From Chitinophaga deserti (GTDB lineage: Bacteria; Bacteroidota; Bacteroidia; Chitinophagales; Chitinophagaceae), in NCBI RefSeq assembly GCF_003149455.1, contig NZ_QFFK01000012.1, positions 88,501-152,500 of the forward strand: a stretch of 64,000 nucleotides of DNA, in the 5' to 3' direction. Both the position numbers and the translations under genes were made by a program. Positions within the stretch are counted from its first letter, which is position 1; every line of letters begins with the position of its first letter. The notes under the pieces are model-generated. The model saw only the letters and a list, made by a program, of their open reading frames with translations, made no database searches and was not told the DNA's origin. Below, piece by piece: positions 8,450 to 17,306 of this stretch.

Positions 8450-10303
8450 ATGAGATACGCATTGTTGGCCGGGGCGCTCTTTGCCGCCGCCTGTCAAACC
8501 ACCGGAGACCGGAAGCCCGCTGCAGATAATGCACCGGCCAAAGATCTCCACACACTTTCTAATGCCGACAGCATCCTGGTACGCCGCCTGGCACTCGACA
8601 TTGCCGTGGATTTTACCACGCGCCGTATCGAGGGTATGGCAGAATGGCGTTTCGATAATCCGGGAGAGCTGCCCACACTACGCCTCGATACCGACGGTCT
8701 CACCATAGACAGTGTTACCGCCAACGGCCGTAAAGTGCCCCATACGCTTGATTCAGCTATTGCTTTCCTCGGCAGCCGCCTTAGTATACCGGTGGAGAAA
8801 AAAGATACCATCGTACGCATCTGGTATAAAACGGGCAGTAACGCTACGGCATTGCAATGGCTGGAGCCTGCGCAAACCCTGGGTAAGAAGCAACCTTTCC
8901 TATATACCCAATCGGAACCGACTTATGCCCGTACATGGATTCCCGGACCCGACGGGCCGGGCATCCGCTTCACCTACACCGCCCGCGTTACCGTACCTAA
9001 GGGCCTTGTAGCACTCATGAGTGCCGAAAACCCGCGCATGGCGAATGACAGCGGCGTATACCATTTCAGGATGGATCAGCCCGTGCCGGCTTACCTGATG
9101 GCCCTGGCCGTAGGGGATGTGGCGTATAAGGCTATAGACGGCAGAACCGGTGTGTATGCAGAACCTGCCATGCTTGATAAGGCGCATTACGAATTCGCGG
9201 AAGTAGGTAAAATGGTGACCACGGCCGAAGGACTGTACGGTCCATACCGCTGGGGAGTATATGATGTGCTGGTACTGCCTCCGGGCTTCCCGCTGGGTGG
9301 TATGGAAAACCCTCGCCTGACGTTTGCCACTCCCACCATTATAGCGGGCGACCGCTCACTGGTATCGCTCATTGCGCACGAACTGGCGCACAGCTGGAGC
9401 GGGAACCTCGTTACCAATGCCACCTGGGAAGATTTCTGGCTCAACGAAGGCTTTACCGTGTATTTCGAACGCCGCATTATGGAAGCCATGATGGGTGCCG
9501 ATTATGCCGATATGCTTTGGGAACTGGGATACCAGGATCTGGAAGAAACCGTAACCAGTTTGGGTAAAGACAGCCGCGATACCTGGCTGAAGCTGGCGCT
9601 GAAAGGGCGCGATGCGGAAGACGGGCTAACGGATATTGCCTATGAGAAAGGCGCGCACTTCCTGCGCAGGGTAGAGGAAACGGTAGGCCGCCAGAAAATT
9701 GACACCTTCCTGTATCAGTATTTCAATGGTAATGCCTTCAAAACCATGTCTACCGAACAGTTCCTCCGCTATTTCGATGAAGAGCTGCTGAAGGGAGACA
9801 CTACGCTGGAAGCGAAGATCCGGGTGAAGGAGTGGGTGTATGGCCCGGGTATACCTGATAATTGTCCGCGTGTACCACAGGCCCGGTTTACCAAAGTGGA
9901 TGCCGCGCGGGAGAAATTCCTGAAAGGCGAAGCACCAGGTACGCTGGAAACTAAGGACTGGACCTCTCACGAGTGGCTGCACTTCCTCCGCAAAATGCCC
10001 AAACCGCTTGGCTTGCCTCAGATGGAGCAGCTGGATGGTGCATTTAAATTTACGGCTACCGGCAATAGTGAAGTGGCCAACCAATGGTTCATCATGTCTG
10101 TAGCAGCCGGATATAAGCCTGCCTTCGCGAATATGGATAAGTTCCTCAGCCAGGTGGGCCGCCGCAAGTTCCTCACACCGCTTTATACCGAAATGATGAA
10201 ATCGGAGGAGAATGCTGCCATGGCGCGTTCCATCTACGGGAAGTACCGCGGCAATTACCACCCGCTGGCACAGGAAACGCTGGATAAGATCATCAACAAG
10301 TAA
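8450..10303 (+). CDS. M1 family aminopeptidase lipoprotein, leukotriene A4 hydrolase type
   Basis: A 617-residue zinc aminopeptidase. Lipobox FAAAC (Cys15) points to membrane anchoring. GGMEN at 283-287 is the exopeptidase motif; HELAH (310-314) and Glu333 in WLNEGFTVYFE form the zinc site HExxH-18-E. Length and the helical C-terminal domain match the leukotriene A4 hydrolase/aminopeptidase subfamily rather than the long PepN type. It should trim N-terminal residues from peptides in the periplasm or at the cell surface. Probably co-transcribed with the GH20 gene and closed by the terminator at 10325. A second M1 enzyme of another subtype lies at 59072-61663. Confidence 0.95.
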   Translation: MRYALLAGALFAAACQTTGDRKPAADNAPAKDLHTLSNADSILVRRLALDIAVDFTTRRIEGMAEWRFDNPGELPTLRLDTDGLTIDSVTANGRKVPHTLDSAIAFLGSRLSIPVEKKDTIVRIWYKTGSNATALQWLEPAQTLGKKQPFLYTQSEPTYARTWIPGPDGPGIRFTYTARVTVPKGLVALMSAENPRMANDSGVYHFRMDQPVPAYLMALAVGDVAYKAIDGRTGVYAEPAMLDKAHYEFAEVGKMVTTAEGLYGPYRWGVYDVLVLPPGFPLGGMENPRLTFATPTIIAGDRSLVSLIAHELAHSWSGNLVTNATWEDFWLNEGFTVYFERRIMEAMMGADYADMLWELGYQDLEETVTSLGKDSRDTWLKLALKGRDAEDGLTDIAYEKGAHFLRRVEETVGRQKIDTFLYQYFNGNAFKTMSTEQFLRYFDEELLKGDTTLEAKIRVKEWVYGPGIPDNCPRVPQARFTKVDAAREKFLKGEAPGTLETKDWTSHEWLHFLRKMPKPLGLPQMEQLDGAFKFTATGNSEVANQWFIMSVAAGYKPAFANMDKFLSQVGRRKFLTPLYTEMMKSEENAAMARSIYGKYRGNYHPLAQETLDKIINK

Positions 10304-10324
10304 TCAGTTACCTTGAATAATGAG

Positions 10325-10355
10325 AAAAGGGCGGCCTGATGGCTGCCCTTTTTTT
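10325..10355 (+). terminator. Rho-independent terminator after the M1 gene
   Basis: Stem GGGCgGCC / GGCtGCCC with loop TGAT, preceded by AAAA and followed by a long T-run. Confidence 0.8.
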
Positions 10356-10522
10356 ACACTAAAATTCTGTTAAACTATCTATAACTGTCTGATAAAGTTA
10401 GTACTGTGGCAGGCGGACGACAAGCGAATTAGGACGGATGGGGGAGGGGACGGGCAGTTCCTTAATATTCTGAAGCGGCCGGTTACTGACTTTGCCTGAC
10501 GACCGGTTCGGGCATTACAGCA

Positions 10523-10560
10523 GTTTTCAAATGCGGACATTGCGTTTTCAAAACCGGACA
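10523..10560 (+). promoter_or_regulatory. 21-bp-period direct repeat upstream of the ECF sigma gene
   Basis: GTTTTCAAATGCGGACA (10523-10539) and GTTTTCAAAACCGGACA (10544-10560) are 17-bp copies with two mismatches, 21 bp apart, so on one face of the helix. This is the geometry of paired direct-repeat sites for dimeric response regulators, for example LytTR types. They lie just upstream of the -7-like box at 10589. Confidence 0.5.
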
Positions 10561-10588
10561 AAGTGCAAGAAAAACGGGTGATTTTTGG

Positions 10589-10596
10589 TATTTTTA
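10589..10596 (+). promoter_or_regulatory. -7-like box TATTTTTA of the ECF sigma operon
   Basis: Seven of eight positions fit TAnnTTTG, 48 nt before the ATG at 10645. No clear -33 element, which suits a promoter that needs the activator or repressor sites just upstream. Confidence 0.3.
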
Positions 10597-10644
10597 AGGT
10601 TTCGTATCGAGATTAAAACAACCGGGAGGGCTTTATCAAGGGGA

Positions 10645-11253
10645 ATGCCTGCTAACAGATATACAGACAGGGAATTGCTGGACAGGGTGGCCCTGGGAGA
10701 TCAGGAAGCTTTCAGGACGATTTTTCAGCAGCATTACAAGGCGCTTTGCTATTATGCCGGTACCATCGTGGATAACTGGCAGGAGGCGGAAGACCTTATC
10801 CAGGAAGTATTCTCCAAACTCTGGGATAAAAGGCCCGAATTCCCCAACGCCGCGGCCCTTAAATCGTGGCTGTACGTTTCAGTACGCAACGCCTGCCTCA
10901 ACCATATCAAACTAAAAGAGCGCCAGCACGAGCGCGACCGGGATTATGCCTACCTCTCCGGCGAAACATTACCCGATATCAGCACTTTCGACCCACGCCT
11001 CGCAGAAACGGAGATCATTGCCGGTCTTTACCGCGAAATAGAAGAACTGCCTGCCCAGTGCCGCCGTATCTTCAAAATGAGCTACCTCGAAGGGAAAAAG
11101 AACGAAGAAATAGCCGGGGAACTGTCTATTTCCTATAATACCGTGCGCACCCAAAAGCTCCGCGCCCTCAAACTGATCCGTGCAGGGCTTCTCAAACGCA
11201 ACCTCCTGCCCGTTTTTTATGCCTGGCTGGCATTTACCCGTTACTTCTCCTGA
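10645..11253 (+). CDS. RNA polymerase ECF sigma factor (sigma-70 family)
   Basis: A 202-residue ECF sigma factor with region 2 at about residues 20-90 (LGDQEAFRTIFQQHYKAL, then EAEDLIQEVFSKLWDKR) and region 4 at about 130-185 (LPAQCRRIFKMSYLEGKKNEEIAGELSIS, recognition helix near YNTVRTQKLRALK). It belongs to the Bacteroidota-specific group found beside FecR and SusC. The ATG at 10645 is taken over an upstream frame opening at 10585, which would overlap the predicted -7 box. Followed 90 bp later by fecR, susC, susD and a tlpA-like gene. Known logic for such loci: SusC senses cargo, FecR relays this across the inner membrane and the sigma factor switches on the operon. Confidence 0.93.
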   Translation: MPANRYTDRELLDRVALGDQEAFRTIFQQHYKALCYYAGTIVDNWQEAEDLIQEVFSKLWDKRPEFPNAAALKSWLYVSVRNACLNHIKLKERQHERDRDYAYLSGETLPDISTFDPRLAETEIIAGLYREIEELPAQCRRIFKMSYLEGKKNEEIAGELSISYNTVRTQKLRALKLIRAGLLKRNLLPVFYAWLAFTRYFS

Positions 11254-11343
11254 ATTATTTAAAGTTTTTCAAAAAAAGACGGAATTTCTTTTCATCGAAA
11301 TAACAAACCTGTTGTTTCTATAGTAATCCATATAATAAAATTG

Positions 11344-12531
11344 ATGTTGGACCCACAACTGATACAACGATTTGCTGAACTGATCCTGAAGGAGATGCGC
11401 GGCGAGCTCACGGAGCCGGAAGCCCGGGAGTTGAAGGAATGGCAGGCTGCCGATCCGCAGCATACTGCTTTTTATGAGCAGATGTACAGCGTACCGGAGC
11501 TGCAGGCCCGGCTGTCGAAGTTCGGCGAGCCGGATGAAGACGCAGCCTGGCAACGCTTTGCTGAAAAACACTTTCCCGCCCCGGCGGAACAGGAAACAGT
11601 GAAAGTGAGGCGTATGCATTACCGCTGGTGGGCTGCCGCAGCTGTCACCATCGCCGCTGCAGCAGCCATATGGCTCTGGAAGCCAGAGCCGGGGCAACAG
11701 AAAGGGAATACACCCGTGGCAGAGGGGCCTAAAATTATTATGCCAGCCACCAGCAAAGCAGTGCTCACACTGGCAGACGGGTCTACCATACCGCTGGATA
11801 GTGCCGGAAGCCAGACGTTTGCACAGCAGGGGGCAACAGCCAGTCAGAACGGTGGATCGCTGGTGTACCAGGCAGGCCAGTCCATGGGAGCATTGCAGTA
11901 CAATACCCTGCGTACCCCGCGGGGCGGACAGTTCCGCATCTCTTTACCCGACGGATCGCAGGTATGGCTGAACGCAGCTTCGTCGCTTCGGTTCCCCGTA
12001 GCCTTCGGGAATGGGGAAAGGAAAGTGGAGCTGACAGGTGAGGCTTATTTCGATGTGCGCCCCGATGCTGCGAAGCCCTTTAAAGTGGCGGTAGCAGGGA
12101 AGGCGGAAGTAGCAGTACTGGGAACGGAGTTTAACATCAATGCCTATACCGACGAGCCGGCTATCCGCGCCACACTGGTGAAAGGCTCGGTGGCGGTAAC
12201 GGCAGCAGGGGCTACCAGGAAGCTGGAGCCGGGACAACAGGCTGCTATTGCTGATGGCGCTCCGCAAGTGGAGACCCGGCCAGATATTGAAGAAGCCCTG
12301 GCATGGAGAAATGCCGTCTTCTATTTCAATAATGCCGATGTGAGGGCGGTAATGCGCCAGCTGCAGCGCTGGTACGATGTGGAAGTGGAATACAGGGGTA
12401 CAGTACCTAACCGCCGCTTCGACGGAGAAATACAAAGGAACCTGCCACTGCAGGATGTGCTGGAAGGACTGAGGGTATCCGGATTATCTTTTACAATAGA
12501 AGGATCGAAGATCATTATACAACCATTATAA
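11344..12531 (+). CDS. FecR-family anti-sigma factor (DUF4974)
   Basis: A 395-residue regulator. A cytoplasmic N-terminus of about 90 residues (sigma binding) is followed by one membrane helix near 95-112 (WWAAAAVTIAAAAAIWLW), the periplasmic FecR domain near 185-285 (TPRGGQFRISLPDGSQVWLN) and a C-terminal DUF4974 domain near 325-395 that should contact the STN domain of the SusC encoded next. The ATG at 11344 follows directly after a TTG. It sits between its sigma factor and its receptor, so partner assignment is well supported by position. Confidence 0.93.
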   Translation: MLDPQLIQRFAELILKEMRGELTEPEARELKEWQAADPQHTAFYEQMYSVPELQARLSKFGEPDEDAAWQRFAEKHFPAPAEQETVKVRRMHYRWWAAAAVTIAAAAAIWLWKPEPGQQKGNTPVAEGPKIIMPATSKAVLTLADGSTIPLDSAGSQTFAQQGATASQNGGSLVYQAGQSMGALQYNTLRTPRGGQFRISLPDGSQVWLNAASSLRFPVAFGNGERKVELTGEAYFDVRPDAAKPFKVAVAGKAEVAVLGTEFNINAYTDEPAIRATLVKGSVAVTAAGATRKLEPGQQAAIADGAPQVETRPDIEEALAWRNAVFYFNNADVRAVMRQLQRWYDVEVEYRGTVPNRRFDGEIQRNLPLQDVLEGLRVSGLSFTIEGSKIIIQPL

Positions 12532-12627
12532 AAAAACAGAAACCGGAGGTGATTGGACCCACCCCCGGCGAATGTCAGGCATCTTAGCAACGAACTTGAT
12601 TTACTATTAACCAGACAATGCAAATCT

Positions 12628-15600
12628 ATGCAATTGACCGATCATGCCGGTCCCTGTTTTTTGAAGGGGCTGCTCTCAACCAAACTCAGACGAATCATGA
12701 GATGGACAGCATTTCTTATTCTGGCGGCGTGCCTCAATGTATCTGCCGCAACCTATGCCCAGCGGGTTTCCGTGAAGCTGAACAACGCTTCGCTGGAAGA
12801 AGTGTTTTCGGCCGTTAAGCGGCAAACCGGTTACCTGTTCTTTTATGACAGGGAGCTGCTCCGTAATGCGGGCAAGGTTACCATCCAGGCCAGCAACCAA
12901 CCATTGGAATCTTTCCTTGTGGCAGTGTTTAAAGACCAGCCGCTGGATTATTCCGTAAAAGACAAAACGATTTTCATTAAGCCGAAAACGCAGATTCCCG
13001 CCGCTCCTTCCGCCACAGAGATCCGACAGGAAATTACGGGTACTGTTAAAGGTACCGACGGCACGCCCCTCCCGGGAGTGACCATCCGCATTAAGGGCTC
13101 CCAGCTGGGTGCCACCTCTGATGTAGACGGTAAATTCAAGCTGAATGCAGAACCGGGCGATGTGCTGGTGATCAGTTATATCGGCTACGAAGCCCAGGAA
13201 TTTACCGTGGGCAGCGGGGCGGTAAATATCAACCTCAAACCTGCCACCAGTGCACTTGACGAAGCTGTGGTGATTGGTTACGGTTCCGCAGTGCGTAAGA
13301 GCCTCACCGGCTCGGTGTCTTCCGTGAAAAGCAAAGACCTCTCTACCAGCCCGGTTACTGACCCGCTGGCAGCTATGGCTGGCCGCGTTCCCGGTTTATT
13401 TATCACATCCAACAGCGGCCTGCCCGGTACCACATTCAATGTAACCCTCCGTGGCCAGAACTCCCTGTTGCAGGCAAATGCTCCATTGTATGTGATCGAT
13501 GGTGTTCCTTACCTCGATGCGCCCATGAATACCAGTATTCCTGTGGCCGGAGGCTTCCAAAGCCCGCTGGCGGCACTGAACCCTGCTGATATTGAAAGGA
13601 TCGATGTGCTGAAGGATGCCGATGCAACAGCTATCTACGGTTCGCGGGCGGCTAATGGTGTGGTGATGATCACTACCAAAAAAGGGAAGTCAGGTAAAAT
13701 GGCGGTAAGCGCTAACGTATACAGCGGTGGCAGTAAGGTGGTAAACCGGATGCCTGTGCTGAGTACTTCGGAATATCTGCAGATGCGTAAAGAAGCGTTT
13801 ACCAACGATAACATTACCCCTACTGTGGATAACGCTCCTGATTTGCTGACATGGAGCCAGACCGAAGACAATAACTGGCAGAAACGCCTTATCGGCAATA
13901 CGGCTAATCAAACAGAAGCGCAGCTCTCTGTTTCCGGTGGTACGCAGCAAACGCGCTATATGCTGAGTGGCACGTGGAGAAAAGAAACAACCGTGTTGCC
14001 CAACGATCTTGCATACAATCGTGGTACAGGTCATTTTAGTCTCGATCACAATAGTAAGGACGGACGCTTCGGTTTCAGAGCTTCTGCCAGCTATAGCGGA
14101 GAAAAGAATAACTCCATGCCCAATGATATGTCGTATGTCTATAACCATGCGCCCAATTATCCCATCTACGACAATACTGGTAAGTTCTACTGGTTTGCAT
14201 CAGATCAGAATCCTATCGCACCGCTTTCCCGTACCTATGAGTCAAAAACGCGCAACCTGATCACTAATGGAGAAATCCGTTATACCGTACTGCCCGGACT
14301 TATAGCAAAGGTGACCGGTGGTTATACCCATAACAGTATGGATCAGGTGCAGATCACGCCGAACAGTTCATTGAACCCAACTACATCTACGGGCAGCTTC
14401 ACATACTTCGGTAATATGAAAGCGCACTCCTATGTAGTTGAGCCGCAGCTGGAATATAAGCGTACCCTTGGTAAAGGAGACTTCTCCTTAATGGCTGGTG
14501 CTACCTGGCAGGAGAATGTGCGCGATGGTAAACGTACCGATGCCAGCAGCTTCTCCAGCGATAATGTATTGCACCTGATTGATTCCGCCACCCGGTTTGC
14601 GAACTTCCTCACGTACGGGATGTACCGTTACAATTCCATCTTCGGCCGTGTTAATTACAGCTGGGAAGGGAAATACATCGTAAACGCCAGCTTCCGCCGC
14701 GATGGTTCTACCAAGTTTGGACCGGATAACCGCTGGGGTAATTTCGGTGCGGTAGGTGCAGCATGGGTCTTCTCCGAAGAAGCATGGATGAAACAATTCT
14801 CCTGGCTTTCGCATGGTAAACTGCGCGGCAGCTACGGCTCTGTCGGCAGCGATAACATCGGGTATTATGATTACCTCGCCAGCTGGAGCAGTGCCAACTC
14901 GGCATATATATACGATGGCAGCAACGGCATCACCCCTTCCCGCATTGCCAATCCCGAATACCAGTGGGAAGAAACGCGGAAAACAGAAGGGGGGATCGAG
15001 CTGGGCTTCCTCAAAAACAGGATCCTCTTCAACGCCGGATATTATCATAACCTGACCGACAACCAACTGATCGACCTCGCGCTCACTCCACAGGTAGGCT
15101 TCACCAGCATGCGCGATAACTTCAATGCCGTTGTACAGAACACCGGCTGGGAGTTTGATATAACCACCATAAACATGCAGCGCGACAACTTTACCTGGAG
15201 CACCATGTTCAACATTACCCTTCCAAAAAACAAACTGAAGAAATTCGATGGTATCGAGAAGTCGGTATATAAAGATGCGTATGTAGTAGGCGAGCCGCTG
15301 ACCATCGTGAAAGGTTACCAGTTCCTCGGTGTGAATCCCGAAAACGGTGTGGCTACCTTCTGGCGTAAAAATGGTGCTACCGGCCGCCCGGCAGAGTTTA
15401 CTGATTTCGTTATCCTCGGTTCTACCATGCCCGAATTCTACGGAGGCCTGCAAAACTCCCTCCGCTATAAGAAGCTGGAACTCGACTTCCTCGTACAGTT
15501 CGTGCAGCAGGAAGGAAAGGAATATAACTACGGCAGAGAAGCGAATGGTTATGGCACCCGTTATAACCAGGGTCGTGAAGCGCTCGACCGCTGGCAGAAG

Positions 15601-15900
15601 CCGGGTGATGTGACGGATATTCCCCGCGCTACTACTGCGAATGCCACTACGTTGTTTGATGTGTACAGATTATCGTCTGCCGTATGGGGCGATGCCAGCT
15701 ACGTACGCCTGAAGAACGTATCGCTGCGCTACGACCTGTCTGAATATGCACGCCGTATCAAACTGAGCCGCCTTTCGGTGTACGTGAATGCACAAAACCT
15801 GCTGACGTTTACCAATTACAAAGGGATGGACCCCGAAACGCAGGGCATTCGCCTGCCGCCGGTTAAAACCATCATCGCAGGCATTCAGTTGAGTTTATAA
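12628..15900 (+). CDS. SusC/RagA TonB-linked outer-membrane receptor with N-terminal STN domain
   Basis: A 1090-residue TonB-dependent transporter. After a long basic leader and hydrophobic signal segment (RWTAFLILAACLNVSAATYA) come a secretin/TonB N-terminal STN signalling domain at about 45-115, a CarboxypepD_reg-like domain at about 135-200 (GTPLPGVTIRIKGSQLG), the plug (LYVIDGVPYLD; DADATAIYGSRAANGVVMITTK) and a beta-barrel ending in Leu. The STN domain marks it as a signalling transducer working with the FecR just upstream. Start chosen at ATG 12628; an internal ATG at 12697 is possible. Forms a complex with the SusD-like protein encoded 20 bp downstream. Cargo unknown. Confidence 0.94.
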   Translation: MQLTDHAGPCFLKGLLSTKLRRIMRWTAFLILAACLNVSAATYAQRVSVKLNNASLEEVFSAVKRQTGYLFFYDRELLRNAGKVTIQASNQPLESFLVAVFKDQPLDYSVKDKTIFIKPKTQIPAAPSATEIRQEITGTVKGTDGTPLPGVTIRIKGSQLGATSDVDGKFKLNAEPGDVLVISYIGYEAQEFTVGSGAVNINLKPATSALDEAVVIGYGSAVRKSLTGSVSSVKSKDLSTSPVTDPLAAMAGRVPGLFITSNSGLPGTTFNVTLRGQNSLLQANAPLYVIDGVPYLDAPMNTSIPVAGGFQSPLAALNPADIERIDVLKDADATAIYGSRAANGVVMITTKKGKSGKMAVSANVYSGGSKVVNRMPVLSTSEYLQMRKEAFTNDNITPTVDNAPDLLTWSQTEDNNWQKRLIGNTANQTEAQLSVSGGTQQTRYMLSGTWRKETTVLPNDLAYNRGTGHFSLDHNSKDGRFGFRASASYSGEKNNSMPNDMSYVYNHAPNYPIYDNTGKFYWFASDQNPIAPLSRTYESKTRNLITNGEIRYTVLPGLIAKVTGGYTHNSMDQVQITPNSSLNPTTSTGSFTYFGNMKAHSYVVEPQLEYKRTLGKGDFSLMAGATWQENVRDGKRTDASSFSSDNVLHLIDSATRFANFLTYGMYRYNSIFGRVNYSWEGKYIVNASFRRDGSTKFGPDNRWGNFGAVGAAWVFSEEAWMKQFSWLSHGKLRGSYGSVGSDNIGYYDYLASWSSANSAYIYDGSNGITPSRIANPEYQWEETRKTEGGIELGFLKNRILFNAGYYHNLTDNQLIDLALTPQVGFTSMRDNFNAVVQNTGWEFDITTINMQRDNFTWSTMFNITLPKNKLKKFDGIEKSVYKDAYVVGEPLTIVKGYQFLGVNPENGVATFWRKNGATGRPAEFTDFVILGSTMPEFYGGLQNSLRYKKLELDFLVQFVQQEGKEYNYGREANGYGTRYNQGREALDRWQKPGDVTDIPRATTANATTLFDVYRLSSAVWGDASYVRLKNVSLRYDLSEYARRIKLSRLSVYVNAQNLLTFTNYKGMDPETQGIRLPPVKTIIAGIQLSL

Positions 15901-15920
15901 CCATCATCAAAAAGAACAAG

Positions 15921-17306
15921 ATGAAACGACTATCGCTTCTTATCATATTTGTTGCCACCTTCTCGGCATCCTGTAATAAATACCTCGATACGCCTACTCC
16001 CAAAACGGAAGTAGTTGATGAAAAGGTGTTTGCAGACGATAAAACCGCTACCGCCGCGGTAACGGGGATCTATATTTCCATGAACAGCCTCAACTATATG
16101 TGGGGGAATGTTATGATGAACTTCCTGGCAGGGATACATGCCGATGATGTGTATTACGCCAGCGCATTCGAAGACTATGATGTGTTCAGGCAGGCGCGCC
16201 TTGTGCCTCAGAGCACATATGTAGAGCGCTTCTGGAGTGCCATTTATGGATACATCTACACCGCTAATGCCTGTGTGGAAGGGCTGACGGCTTCACAAAC
16301 GCTTTCTCCCGCTGTAAAGAATCAATTGCTGGGTGAGGCTCGTTTTATGCGTGCTTTCTTCTATTTCTACCTCGTGAATATGTATGGAGATGTACCGCTG
16401 GTACTCACTACCGACTACCGTGTTTCACAGACTTTACCCCGTGAAAAAACTGAAGTAGTATATAATCAGGTGATGGCAGACCTTAAAGCAGCCAAAGAGC
16501 TCCTGGGTGATAACTATGCTACCGGTAACCGTGTACGCCCTAATAAAACTGCAGCCTCAGCATTGATGGCAAGGGTATACCTCTATCGCCACGAATGGGC
16601 GCTGGCAGAAACGGAAGCGAATAGTGTTATCACAAACGGTAATTACGAGTTGCTTAAGAATCTGAACAATGTATTCCTTGCAAACAGCCGTGAATCCATC
16701 TTCCAGCTGCAGTCTGTGAACGTGGCAGGTGGCAGAAATACATGGGAAGCACAGGTGGCTATCCCAGCCAATGCTACTGCAGGCCCGCTCTTCCGGCTGG
16801 ATACCATTAACCTGATCCCGAAATTCGAAGCCGGTGATGCCCGCCTCGTTAACTGGACAGGCAACCGCACACTGGCCAGCGGCGCCACATACTACTGGCC
16901 TGCTAAATACAAAGTGCGCAGCAGTCCCACCGTGCAGGAAAACACAATGGTACTCCGTATCGGAGAACAATTCCTCATCCGTGCCGAAGCACGCATCAGG
17001 CAGAATAAGCTGACAGAGGGCCGGAGTGATCTTGATTCCATCCGCCTGCGTGCAAACCTGCCTGTACTGAATACTACACTGGATCAGGGGCAGCTGCTGC
17101 TGGCACTGGAGAAGGAAAGAAAACTGGAATTATTCGCAGAATGGGGCCACCGCTGGTTTGATCTGAAACGCACGCAGCGTTCCACAGCAGTGCTCGGACC
17201 TATCAAAGGCGCTACCTGGGCTCCTACGGATACCCTGTATCCCATTCCTTCCAATGCCAGAAGCACCAATATCAATCTGTCCCAAAATGATGGATATGAC
17301 AAGTAA
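15921..17306 (+). CDS. RagB/SusD family surface lipoprotein
   Basis: A 461-residue nutrient-binding lipoprotein that caps the SusC barrel. Lipobox FSASC (Cys18) with a typical NKYLDTPTPKT start of the mature chain; the SusD core follows, including EARFMRAFFYFYLVNMYGDVPLV near 140-160 (a TPR-like helix pair) and the C-terminal KERKLELFAEWGHRWFDLKRT motif. Coupled with susC (20-bp gap) and overlapping the next gene by 20 bp, so the operon is tightly packed. Ligand unknown. Confidence 0.93.
   Translation: MKRLSLLIIFVATFSASCNKYLDTPTPKTEVVDEKVFADDKTATAAVTGIYISMNSLNYMWGNVMMNFLAGIHADDVYYASAFEDYDVFRQARLVPQSTYVERFWSAIYGYIYTANACVEGLTASQTLSPAVKNQLLGEARFMRAFFYFYLVNMYGDVPLVLTTDYRVSQTLPREKTEVVYNQVMADLKAAKELLGDNYATGNRVRPNKTAASALMARVYLYRHEWALAETEANSVITNGNYELLKNLNNVFLANSRESIFQLQSVNVAGGRNTWEAQVAIPANATAGPLFRLDTINLIPKFEAGDARLVNWTGNRTLASGATYYWPAKYKVRSSPTVQENTMVLRIGEQFLIRAEARIRQNKLTEGRSDLDSIRLRANLPVLNTTLDQGQLLLALEKERKLELFAEWGHRWFDLKRTQRSTAVLGPIKGATWAPTDTLYPIPSNARSTNINLSQNDGYDK

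Noticed and set aside
8450..10303. Possible duplicate of the M1 gene at 59072-61663
   Set aside because: Different subtypes (GGMEN with leukotriene A4 hydrolase-like C-terminus versus GAMEN with HEAT-like C-terminus), so not a recent duplication.
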